DNA of 14,013 nucleotides from Promethearchaeota archaeon. Lineage in GTDB: Archaea > Asgardarchaeota > Lokiarchaeia > Sigynarchaeales > SOKP01. Positions within the stretch are counted from its first letter, which is position 1; the number at the start of each line of letters is the position of its first letter. Where the stretch lies: contig SDNN01000058.1 in the NCBI GenBank assembly GCA_004524425.1, positions 1 to 14,013 of the forward strand, in the 5' to 3' direction. This document shows positions 6,041-12,952 of this stretch, piece after piece. Both the position numbers and the translations under genes were made by a program. The notes below the pieces were generated by a model, which was given only the letters and a program-made list of their open reading frames with translations, was not told the origin of the DNA and searched no databases.

Positions 6041-6224
6041 GAAACTTTCACTCCCGAGTTCTTAATGCTTGTAATTTGATATTCGTTATTCTAATTAGAT
6101 TTAGTTTTAGTTATAAGATTTATGAAATAAGAATCTGATCAATTATCTAATATAAAAATTAATTTTATTTAACTTGCTATATTACGAAGATTAGCAAACA
6201 ATTAGTATAGATTGAGACGTTATC

Positions 6225-6467
6225 ATGTGCCTTGCAATTCCCGGGAAAATTCTCAGCATTGAAGGAAATAAAGCATTAGTAGATTTTGATGGCATCAAAC
6301 AAGATATCATCATTGCATTAATCCAAGATCCCGTGGTAGGCAAGTATGTTATTGTTCACGCTGGATATGCGATTGAACAAATAAATGAATCAGAAGCTTT
6401 AGAAGCTATAAATCAATGGAAAGAAATAGCAGAAGAACAAGATCTCGATCTCTCTGAAATATTATAG
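6225..6467 (+). CDS. hypC: HypC/HupF-family hydrogenase maturation chaperone
   Basis: 80 residues, starting with the invariant 'MCLAIPGKI' of HypC, whose Cys2 (after Met removal the N-terminal thiol) helps carry the Fe(CN)2CO unit with HypD and docks to the immature large subunit. The following 'ALVDFDGIKQDI' and 'VGKYVIVHAGYAIEQI' strands fit the OB-fold of the family. The acidic C-terminal tail (EEQDLDLSEIL) is usual. The start is fixed by the need for MC at the N-terminus. A weak TATA-like CTATATTA near 6177-6184 would give a leader of about 20 nt. Its last 6 bp overlap the end of the convergent cooC-like gene. Together with hypD and the structural genes it marks this as a hydrogenase maturation locus. 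Confidence 0.97.
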   Translation: MCLAIPGKILSIEGNKALVDFDGIKQDIIIALIQDPVVGKYVIVHAGYAIEQINESEALEAINQWKEIAEEQDLDLSEIL

Positions 6468-7274
6468 GTCAAAAAGCTCTTTTTTTAATCTCTTTAATTT
6501 CTCATAAAGTTCTTTAATTGATTCCATTGCTTTTGAATTGGGATTATAATCAATTGGAGCTGTACCCTCTAAGTCTGCATTGATTATTTCTGGATCATAT
6601 GGTATGGTGTGGTATAGTGGAACTTCCCAATTCTCGATGGTCCTATATATCACGTCTATTTGAGATTCATCGTAGATTTTGTTTGCTACTAAAAATACGT
6701 TGATGACTCCCAATCGTTTTGATAGTTTAATGATTTTAGAACATAGATCTAATGATTTTTGAGAAGGTTCGGTGATCACTAACATGACATCAATACCTTT
6801 TGCGGTACCGCGTCCCAAATGCTCTAATCCCGCTTCAAAATCAACGATTAAAACCTCATCCCTTTTTACGAATAAGTTATATACCAAGGTTCTAATTAAG
6901 GCGTTTTCAGGACAAAGGCATCCCGATGAGGGATTTTGGATTGTACCCAGCACCAATAGTTGTAACCCATTCGGACCAGGTACCTTGAATCGATCGGGGA
7001 TATCTGATACTTCTGGATTAATGTTATATATTCCTGCACCTTCACCAGCAACATTGGTGCGCTCATCAATTAATTTCTTCATTTCAGATATGGGAACTAT
7101 ATTAGATTTAACATCCTCATCGATTCCGAGCGTGTAACTTAAGTTCATAGCAGAGTCATTATCAATGGCTAAAACATTGAAGCCATCCTCAGCAAATAGT
7201 CTAGCTAATGTTCCCGCCATAAGTGTTTTTCCAACACCTCCTTTTCCTGACACAGCGATTTTAACAATAATCAC
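6462..7274 (-). CDS. cooC: CooC-like MinD/ParA-family ATPase, probable nickel-insertion factor
   Basis: 270 residues with a deviant Walker A P-loop 'GKGGVGKT' (residues 10-17) including the signature lysine K11, so a dimerising SIMIBI-class ATPase. 'VDFEAGLEHLGRGT' corresponds to the switch/Walker B region, and the 'GCLCPEN' motif (C119-x-C121) matches the CxC by which CooC dimers bind nickel or zinc. CooC delivers nickel to carbon monoxide dehydrogenase; close paralogues sit near other nickel enzymes, so here it may serve a CODH/acetyl-CoA synthase encoded elsewhere or, by context, the hydrogenase. Start is GTG 7274, placed immediately before the P-loop strand; a TATA box at 7311-7316 predicts a leader of only about 10-15 nt. 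The C-terminal end overlaps hypC tail to tail by 6 bp. Confidence 0.9.
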   Translation of the reverse strand: MIIVKIAVSGKGGVGKTLMAGTLARLFAEDGFNVLAIDNDSAMNLSYTLGIDEDVKSNIVPISEMKKLIDERTNVAGEGAGIYNINPEVSDIPDRFKVPGPNGLQLLVLGTIQNPSSGCLCPENALIRTLVYNLFVKRDEVLIVDFEAGLEHLGRGTAKGIDVMLVITEPSQKSLDLCSKIIKLSKRLGVINVFLVANKIYDESQIDVIYRTIENWEVPLYHTIPYDPEIINADLEGTAPIDYNPNSKAMESIKELYEKLKRLKKELFDL

Positions 7275-7308
7275 CCGATAATTCGCAATAGAATAAAAAA
7301 TAATTCAA

Positions 7309-7318
7309 TTTATATAAT
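7309..7318 (-). promoter_or_regulatory. TATA box of the cooC-like gene
   Basis: Minus strand reads ATTATATAAA, about 39 nt upstream of the GTG start, the distance expected for an archaeal promoter with a very short leader. Confidence 0.45.
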
Positions 7319-7564
7319 TTTTTATTATGGAATATTAAATATTTTTAGGGATTTTTATCATACATTAACGTGATAATTAAATATCTCACCTTATAACAAA
7401 ATTGAGAAAATATTCATGAAAAAAATTGTCTAAAATTTAAATTAAAACTTATTCTTAATGGAGGGACGAGCATAACAAAAAGTAAAAATAAGTTGATTTT
7501 TCTCTTCTTAGAATGTAAGGGCTTATTAAAGAACAAACTTAATGAATCCAATTCAATTTTAGAT
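7319..7564. other. Intergenic region with an inverted repeat; no gene seen
   Basis: AT-rich spacer between two minus-strand genes. It contains an 8-bp inverted repeat (AACTTATT at 7446-7453 with AATAAGTT at 7487-7494) that encloses a locally G-rich patch (GGAGGGACGAGC, 7460-7471) and is followed by GATTTTT. This could be a small structured RNA or 3' end on the plus strand, but no coding potential beyond a few codons is visible. Confidence 0.3.
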
Positions 7565-7852
7565 TCATAAAGGTTGAAGCAAGTCTTCTTCTGGATCCTC
7601 TTTTCTCATCTTCTGTATTCTTTTAGTAATTTTCATCATTTCTTTGAACAATCGTTCGTTTTCTTCATTATCCCTTGTGATTATTAATTTTTCATTCAAT
7701 TTTTTGAGCTTCATGGTAAGATCTAAAAATTCCTGAGGCGGATCATCACGATAATGATATATTTTTCTTCCATCCTCATGTATTTTTATGAAAATCCATT
7801 TCTTAGTTTCATCATCCCAATTCCATCTATTAGGAGTAAGTTTCCTTGACAT
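7565..7852 (-). CDS. Small RWNW-motif protein, copy 1 (unknown function)
   Basis: 95 residues, not recognised as a known family. The N-terminal half has 'MSRKLTPNRWNW' followed by 'KKWIFIK' and 'GRKIYHY', which looks like a small aromatic beta-sheet, then 'DDPP' and a Lys/Glu-rich helical half (about residues 42-85), probably one or two amphipathic helices. The tail EDPEEDLL is acidic. It is a tandem paralogue of the next gene, to which about 40 of 87 aligned positions are identical without gaps. Start ATG 7852 is supported by alignment with the paralogue; TTTAAA around 7874-7879 on the minus strand lies about 25 nt upstream, suggesting a leaderless transcript. No signal peptide or membrane segment; a cytosolic protein or nucleic-acid binder is possible but unproven. 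Confidence 0.75.
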   Translation of the reverse strand: MSRKLTPNRWNWDDETKKWIFIKIHEDGRKIYHYRDDPPQEFLDLTMKLKKLNEKLIITRDNEENERLFKEMMKITKRIQKMRKEDPEEDLLQPL

Positions 7853-8019
7853 GTCTAACTAATTAACAGTTTTAAATGATGAGCACATTCTTATTACTTA
7901 TATTTGATACATGAATAGTATATAATTTTTCACGCTAAATCTATTAACAGATTATTAATCATACGAATTTCTTACAATATGATTAATTTAAAAACATGAG
8001 GGTCTTTGTTTACGAACCT

Positions 8020-8027
8020 AAAAAAAA
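8020..8027 (-). terminator. T-tract terminator between the two RWNW genes
   Basis: Eight A on the plus strand give an oligo-U tract about 20 nt beyond the stop of the 87-residue gene, suggesting the two paralogues are transcribed separately, each from its own TATA box. Confidence 0.4.
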
Positions 8028-8045
8028 GGATGCTTTAATGATTCT

Positions 8046-8309
8046 TTAACCCTCGTGATACTTCATGTTTTGCATTTTTTTGGAAATTTGCATCAATTTT
8101 TCAAATAATTTTCTATTTTCTCGGGGGTCATCTGTATTCATTAATTTATCATTAACTTTCTTAATTTGCATGGTTAGATCGATAAAAATTTTAGGTGGCT
8201 CAAGTTTATATGTATAAATTCTCTTTCCATTTTCATCTTTGGTCACAAATACCCACTTGCCAGCCTTCTCGGACCAGTTCCATCTGTCTAAAGTGTATTT
8301 TCTTGACAT
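8046..8309 (-). CDS. Small RWNW-motif protein, copy 2 (unknown function)
   Basis: 87 residues, paralogous to the gene just downstream of it. Shared blocks are 'MSRK-T--RWNW', 'KW-F', 'G--IY-Y--PP--F-DLTM', 'KK-N-KL' and a C-terminal helix with 'LF---M-I-K--Q-M'. It lacks the acidic tail of copy 1 and ends in KYHEG. The ungapped alignment over the full length supports both starts and shows that both are under selection as proteins. A TTTAAA element near 8350-8355 on the minus strand lies about 40 nt upstream of the ATG. The function is unknown; the aromatic N-terminal half plus a basic helical half could suit nucleic-acid or protein binding. Confidence 0.75.
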   Translation of the reverse strand: MSRKYTLDRWNWSEKAGKWVFVTKDENGKRIYTYKLEPPKIFIDLTMQIKKVNDKLMNTDDPRENRKLFEKLMQISKKMQNMKYHEG

Positions 8310-8515
8310 GGTTTCTCGTTTTTTAAGTTTTCCGCCAAAATTAATTCGTTTAAAAACCTAAGAAAACAATGGATAATTAATAAAGCTCTAAATATAGAAT
8401 ATTACTTTGCATTTTTATTTATTTTGTTATATTATTGAGATAAATCATCCATTTTAAATGTTATATACATGAAAAATAAGCATGAAATTTCCTCGTGTTG
8501 ATTTGAGTATCTTAT

Positions 8516-9976
8516 TTAAGATATCTTTTGAATGAGTTGTTGAGTGGCATTTCTTACATCTTTATCTTGATCATTAAGGAGTTTTTTCAAGGATTGCATG
8601 AAATACCTTTTTATGACTTTCTTTTCAAATTTTATTAGAGATTTAACCACATATAAACGTGTTAACCAATCTTTATCTAGCAACATTTCATTGAGCGGTT
8701 CATAACACGTTTCATCTTTTATTTCGCATAAAAGCATGATTAGATGTCTTTTAACGTCACAATTTTCAGTATTTTTTAGATCCTGGAGTAAGCTATTTAT
8801 TAATAGTTTTGTTTTGTTTTGATCTAAAAGGGAAAAAATTCTCATGAAAAGATTATTTTGATAACTTTTAGGTAAGCTGAAATCATAGTGATATTTATAG
8901 TTCTGAGTTTGAGCTTGATTTAAGATTAATTCGGAAATTACATTACTCAGATGCTTGTTATCATTTTTCAGATTTTCAAGATCAATATTAATTATGCTGT
9001 TTTCTTTTTCTAAACTTTGAGATTCGGCATTTTGATCCCCCGTTTTTGTTTCCATATTTTCATATAATCCTTTTTTTAATTCTGCATTTTGTCTTTTTAA
9101 ACTCTCAGTCTTTTCATTCAAAACACTTATCTTAATTTTTTTGTCTTGTAGTTCTTTATTTAGTTCGGAGATCTCTGTCGTGTGTCTATCTATCTCATCA
9201 ACTAATCTATCATGTGTGTTTTGAGCGGTATTAATATTTTTTAGCAGTCTTTTATTTTCTCTTTCTAATTCAATTATTTTTTCAAGGGGATCATTTAACA
9301 ACTCTTCAAAATGTCCTCCATGATTTATTGGTTTGCCACTTTCTTCCAATTTATTCCTTAAAAATACAATCTCTTGTTTTAATTCTTCTGCTTCTTTTTG
9401 GATATTACTTTTCTTAGATATGACTAAATCATTTTGGCTTGATTTTAGCTCTTCGATGGTTGTATTTAATTCAAAAATATCATCTTCTAATTTATCAATT
9501 TGAGATTTCAATTTTTCATTTTCGAATTGGTATTCCTTATTTGATTCAGATAACTCTTCTAGTAAATTTTTAGCATTCTCTTCGTTTATGCGATATAATT
9601 CGTTTTCCTCTGACAATTGGACAATTAATTTTTGCGCTTCCAGAAACTCATCATTTGTTATTTGATCTTCTAATACAACGGATTTTTGTTTGAATTTATT
9701 CAATTCCTTTTCTAAGATTTCAATATCCCTATCTTTTTTCTTTAATTCTTGTCGTTGGGATAAAAGCAGGTCTTTTAGTATTTTTACATCCCCGGGAATA
9801 TCTTGAGACTTTGAAAGAATTTCATTTTGTTCTTGGATAATTTTCTTTTGTTCGCTAATTGTAAACTTTAATTTTTCGATTTCTTCCTTGAGTTGATTAA
9901 TTGAAACTTCATATTGAGTCTCTTTTTCATTTTTTTCTTCAATTGCATCAATCAAATCTTTTAAATTCCGAGACAT
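8516..9976 (-). CDS. Long coiled-coil protein with C-terminal HEAT-like repeats
   Basis: 486 residues. From about residue 5 to 345 the sequence is almost entirely Lys/Glu/Leu/Ile/Asn-rich heptads with no proline-rich breaks apart from short linkers (near residues 58 and 216-230), predicting long parallel coiled coils. From about 385 to the end it changes to short paired helices ('VKRHLIMLLCEIKDETCYEPL', 'WLTRLYVVKSLIKFEKK' and 'KDVRNATQQLIQKI'), resembling HEAT/PBS-lyase-type repeats used for protein binding. No transmembrane segment, signal peptide or nucleotide-binding motif, so it is not an SMC or Rad50 ATPase. Such scaffold-like architecture is common among Asgard proteins, but low-complexity coiled coils give no dependable homology. 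It is flanked by unrelated genes on the same strand with their own promoters. Confidence 0.8.
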   Translation of the reverse strand: MSRNLKDLIDAIEEKNEKETQYEVSINQLKEEIEKLKFTISEQKKIIQEQNEILSKSQDIPGDVKILKDLLLSQRQELKKKDRDIEILEKELNKFKQKSVVLEDQITNDEFLEAQKLIVQLSEENELYRINEENAKNLLEELSESNKEYQFENEKLKSQIDKLEDDIFELNTTIEELKSSQNDLVISKKSNIQKEAEELKQEIVFLRNKLEESGKPINHGGHFEELLNDPLEKIIELERENKRLLKNINTAQNTHDRLVDEIDRHTTEISELNKELQDKKIKISVLNEKTESLKRQNAELKKGLYENMETKTGDQNAESQSLEKENSIINIDLENLKNDNKHLSNVISELILNQAQTQNYKYHYDFSLPKSYQNNLFMRIFSLLDQNKTKLLINSLLQDLKNTENCDVKRHLIMLLCEIKDETCYEPLNEMLLDKDWLTRLYVVKSLIKFEKKVIKRYFMQSLKKLLNDQDKDVRNATQQLIQKIS

Positions 9977-9985
9977 CTTTAGATT

Positions 9986-9998
9986 CTAATCAGATTAG
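9986..9998. promoter_or_regulatory. 13-bp palindrome just upstream of the coiled-coil gene
   Basis: CTAATC-A-GATTAG lies 10-22 bp before the start codon at 9976. Together with a possible TATA-like TTTATATCC near 10034-10042 on the minus strand, it would overlap the transcription start, a common place for an archaeal repressor site. Sequence symmetry is the only evidence. Confidence 0.3.
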
Positions 9999-10107
9999 GG
10001 GATGGAAAATTTTGAATGTTTTAATCTATTTTGGATATAAAGAAACAGTTTAATAAATTTATTCAAAAATAGCAATAAAAAAGAATACATGAGAATATTA
10101 AGAAGAG

Positions 10108-10584
10108 TTATAAGATTATAATCTCTTTTATGTAATCGCCTTGTTTTATTGAATTTACAACTTCTTGATCTTTATTAGAGATCACTTCACCAAAGATGGT
10201 ATGATTATTGTTAAGCCAGGGAGTGGGAACGTGGGTTATGAAGAATTGTGATCCATTAGTATTAGGTCCTGAATTTGCCATCGCTAAAATTCCTGGTTTA
10301 TCAAATTTTCTTCCACTTTTGAATTCGTCTGGAAAGGGATAGTTTACTTGCCTATTTTGATGAGGAAATGATTGGATCCCCTTGTCCTTAGGGCCACCAT
10401 AACCTGCTTCCAAGGGATCTCCTCCTTGAATCATGAAATCGGCTATCACTCTATGAAATTTAAGGTTATTATAAAAACCTTGTTTTGCCAAATACAAAAA
10501 ACTCGAAACCGCCAATGGAGCCTCATCGTCAAATAACTTGAGTTTTATATCCCCTTTATTAGTTATCATTATAATTTTGGTCAT
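10108..10584 (-). CDS. ppiA: Cyclophilin-type peptidyl-prolyl cis-trans isomerase
   Basis: 158 residues, a compact cytoplasmic cyclophilin that accelerates proline isomerisation during folding. Active-site signatures are intact: '[14 protein letters not shown]' with the catalytic Arg of FHRV, '[20 protein letters not shown]', and '[14 protein letters not shown]', which contains the Trp and His corresponding to W121 and H126 of human CypA. The length is typical of prokaryotic single-domain members, and there is no signal peptide. Start ATG 10584 is favoured because TTTTATAAAA at 10607-10616 lies about 27 nt upstream on the minus strand, giving a leaderless mRNA. A 12-bp palindrome sits immediately before the start. 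It is divergent from the acyl-CoA synthetase gene with no evident functional link. Confidence 0.97.
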   Translation of the reverse strand: MTKIIMITNKGDIKLKLFDDEAPLAVSSFLYLAKQGFYNNLKFHRVIADFMIQGGDPLEAGYGGPKDKGIQSFPHQNRQVNYPFPDEFKSGRKFDKPGILAMANSGPNTNGSQFFITHVPTPWLNNNHTIFGEVISNKDQEVVNSIKQGDYIKEIIIL

Positions 10585-10616
10585 ACTATATATATAGTTT
10601 CATCATTTTATAAAAA
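10585..10616 (-). promoter_or_regulatory. Cyclophilin promoter: TATA box plus perfect palindrome at the start site
   Basis: TTTTATAAAA (10607-10616) is a good archaeal TATA box about 27 nt from the ATG. Between it and the start lies the perfect 12-bp palindrome ACTATATATAGT (10585-10596), abutting the start codon; it may be a regulator site or simply AT-rich promoter sequence. Confidence 0.4.
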
Positions 10617-10712
10617 ATTCTAATCTATAAATTCAATATTTTTAACTCATGAAAATATAATAAATAATGATATCATCTAACTTATCTAATTTAAAAGCCT
10701 CTCACACATAAC

Positions 10713-12881
10713 ATGAAAAAGAATAGCGATATATCATACTATTTTAATCCGAAATCACTTGCAATAATTGGTGCAAGTGCTACTGAAGGAAAGGTGGGTA
10801 ATACTGTTCTTAAAAACGTTATAGAATCAGGTTATGAAGGTAAAATTTATCCGATTAATCCTAAATCAGAAGAAATTTTAGGGCATAAATCATATAAATC
10901 CATATTAGAAGTGAATGATGAAATCGAGGTTGCGGTTTTCGTAATCCCTGCTGATAAAGTCGTTCCCATAGCAGAAGACTGCGGCAAAAAGGGGGTTAAA
11001 GGTTTGATTGTAATCTCAGCGGGATTTAAAGAAATTGGTGGCGAAGGAATACAACGAGAAGAAGAACTCGTTAAAATTGGTAAAAAACATAACATGAGAA
11101 TATTAGGACCAAATTGTCTTGGAATAATCGGCCTGCATTATAATTGTTCATTTGCCGCCGATACCCCCAAGAAAGGAAATATTGCCATGATTTCACAATC
11201 CGGAGCCATGTTAACAGGTATGATGGATTATTCCATGACCCAACCATTCGGATTTTCGGTAAATATTAGCCTAGGAAATAAGGCGGATTTAGGGGCAGTT
11301 GATTTCATCGAATATCTTGCTAATGATGAGGAAACCAAAGTAATTTTATGTTATTTAGAAAGCATAAAAGATGGAGATCGATTTCTTGAAGTTCTACCCA
11401 AGGCAACGAGGAAAAAACCTATAATTATTTTAAAATCGGGAGTTAGTGAAGCAGGAGCTAGAGCAGCATCAAGTCATACGGGAGCATTAGCAGGCTCTGA
11501 TACTGCATATGATTTGGCTTTTAATAAATGTGGGGTCATAAGGGCAATAACTATTGAGGATTTATTTGATTATGGTGAAATTTTTCTTTATCAACCCATC
11601 CCCTCAAAAAATTCATTTGCTATCATCACAAATGCAGGCGGCCCGGGAATTGTGGCTACTGATGCTTTTGAAAGAGAAGGTTTAAAATTTGCACAGTTTT
11701 CCGAAAATATTCTTCATAAACTCAGAGACAATTTACCGTTAGAAGCAGCAATTTTTAATCCTGTTGATATCGTTGGTGATGCTAGTCCACAAAGGTATGA
11801 ATTTGCTTTAGAAACGATTTTTGGTATTAACAGGAAAGTAAATGATTCAAAAGAGAATTCTAATGAAATAACGACGTATGGTTCGTTGATAATCGTGACT
11901 CCACAAGCTCAAACGAAACCAACTGAAGTTGCTAAATTAATTCATCAAATAAGTTCAAAAAATTTAAGAGAGAAACCCATTGTGTGTTCATTTTTAGGAG
12001 AGAAATCAACGGCGGAAGGGAGAAAGTATCTAAAAAGCAATCACATTCCTTGTTATCATTTTCCAGATAGGGCTGCCGTGTCTCTCAAAAAGCTCTTGCT
12101 ACGAACTGAATTTTTGAAATCGACGCCTTTGGATGAAGTATCCATACCTCAATTTGATGTAGATAAGAAACGCGTAAGCGAAATAATTGAGGAAGTTCGA
12201 AAAGATGACAGAACAGTTCTTTTAAGTCATGAAACTAGTGAGATTTTTGAATGTTATGGAATAAAATCCCCTGCTTCTCGGTTAGCTAGAACCCCTAGGG
12301 AAGCCATGAACATTCAAGAGAAAATCGGAAAAGCGGTCATGAAAATTGTGAGCCCTCAGATAATCCATAAGACAGATGTTGGGGGGATCGCTTTAGATAT
12401 TAAAACTCCTGAAGAAGCTTTTGAAGCATTTACCCAAATTGTTGATAATGCTAAAAAATTCGGCCCTTCTAATGCGAAAATTTACGGGGTCGAAGTGCAA
12501 GAAATGATTGACACGAAAAAGCAAGAAAAAGTCAATGAATTAATCATAGGAATGTCTAAAGATCCCCAGTTCGGGCCCATGTTAATGATAGGCATGGGGG
12601 GTATATATGCCAATTTTCTTAAGGATGTTACTTTTTCATTGGCGTATAAATTTACAGAAAATGATGCTAGAAATATGCTTCAAAAGACTAAAGTGTATAG
12701 TTTACTTGAGGGCGTAAGAGGAGAGAAAAGATCTGATATAGAAGCCGTGATTGAGGTATTATTAAGACTTTCTCAATTAGTTAATGATTTTCCAGAAATT
12801 GTCGAATTAGATATAAATCCATTATTATCTTTTATTAAAAGTTATAGTGCTGTGGATATTAAAATCACCATCACCCGTTAG
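10713..12881 (+). CDS. Acetate/acyl-CoA synthetase (ADP-forming), fused alpha-beta
   Basis: 722 residues, the single-chain form of ADP-forming acyl-CoA synthetase, which converts acyl-CoA + ADP + Pi to acid + CoA + ATP and conserves energy from fermentation in many anaerobic archaea. Order of domains: CoA-binding Rossmann domain ('SLAIIGASATEGKVGNTVLKN' at about 15-35, 'YPINPK'), succinyl-CoA-ligase-like domains with 'GPNCLGI', 'AMISQSGAM' and the phosphorylated histidine H255 in 'SSHTGALAGSD', then the ATP-grasp beta part from about residue 495 ('AVMKIVSPQIIHKTDVGGI', 'MLMIGMGGIYANFLKDV', 'ELDINPLL'). All key motifs are present and the length is normal. Preferred acyl substrate (acetyl, aryl or branched) cannot be read from sequence. 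TTTAAAAG at 10690-10697 lies about 20 nt before ATG 10713, suggesting a leaderless start. The next gene is codirectional and probably related in function. Confidence 0.95.
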   Translation: MKKNSDISYYFNPKSLAIIGASATEGKVGNTVLKNVIESGYEGKIYPINPKSEEILGHKSYKSILEVNDEIEVAVFVIPADKVVPIAEDCGKKGVKGLIVISAGFKEIGGEGIQREEELVKIGKKHNMRILGPNCLGIIGLHYNCSFAADTPKKGNIAMISQSGAMLTGMMDYSMTQPFGFSVNISLGNKADLGAVDFIEYLANDEETKVILCYLESIKDGDRFLEVLPKATRKKPIIILKSGVSEAGARAASSHTGALAGSDTAYDLAFNKCGVIRAITIEDLFDYGEIFLYQPIPSKNSFAIITNAGGPGIVATDAFEREGLKFAQFSENILHKLRDNLPLEAAIFNPVDIVGDASPQRYEFALETIFGINRKVNDSKENSNEITTYGSLIIVTPQAQTKPTEVAKLIHQISSKNLREKPIVCSFLGEKSTAEGRKYLKSNHIPCYHFPDRAAVSLKKLLLRTEFLKSTPLDEVSIPQFDVDKKRVSEIIEEVRKDDRTVLLSHETSEIFECYGIKSPASRLARTPREAMNIQEKIGKAVMKIVSPQIIHKTDVGGIALDIKTPEEAFEAFTQIVDNAKKFGPSNAKIYGVEVQEMIDTKKQEKVNELIIGMSKDPQFGPMLMIGMGGIYANFLKDVTFSLAYKFTENDARNMLQKTKVYSLLEGVRGEKRSDIEAVIEVLLRLSQLVNDFPEIVELDINPLLSFIKSYSAVDIKITITR

Positions 12882-12893
12882 ATAATAAAAAAC

Positions 12894-12903
12894 TATATAT
12901 AAA
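12894..12903 (+). promoter_or_regulatory. TATA box upstream of the DRTGG-domain gene
   Basis: TATATATAAA lies 13 bp after the acyl-CoA synthetase stop and about 55 nt before the next ATG, predicting a leader of about 30 nt. The second gene may thus have its own promoter in addition to read-through. Confidence 0.4.
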
Positions 12904-12952
12904 TTTAAAATAAAATAAAAAATCGAATAAAAAAAAAAGAAATGAGATTATT

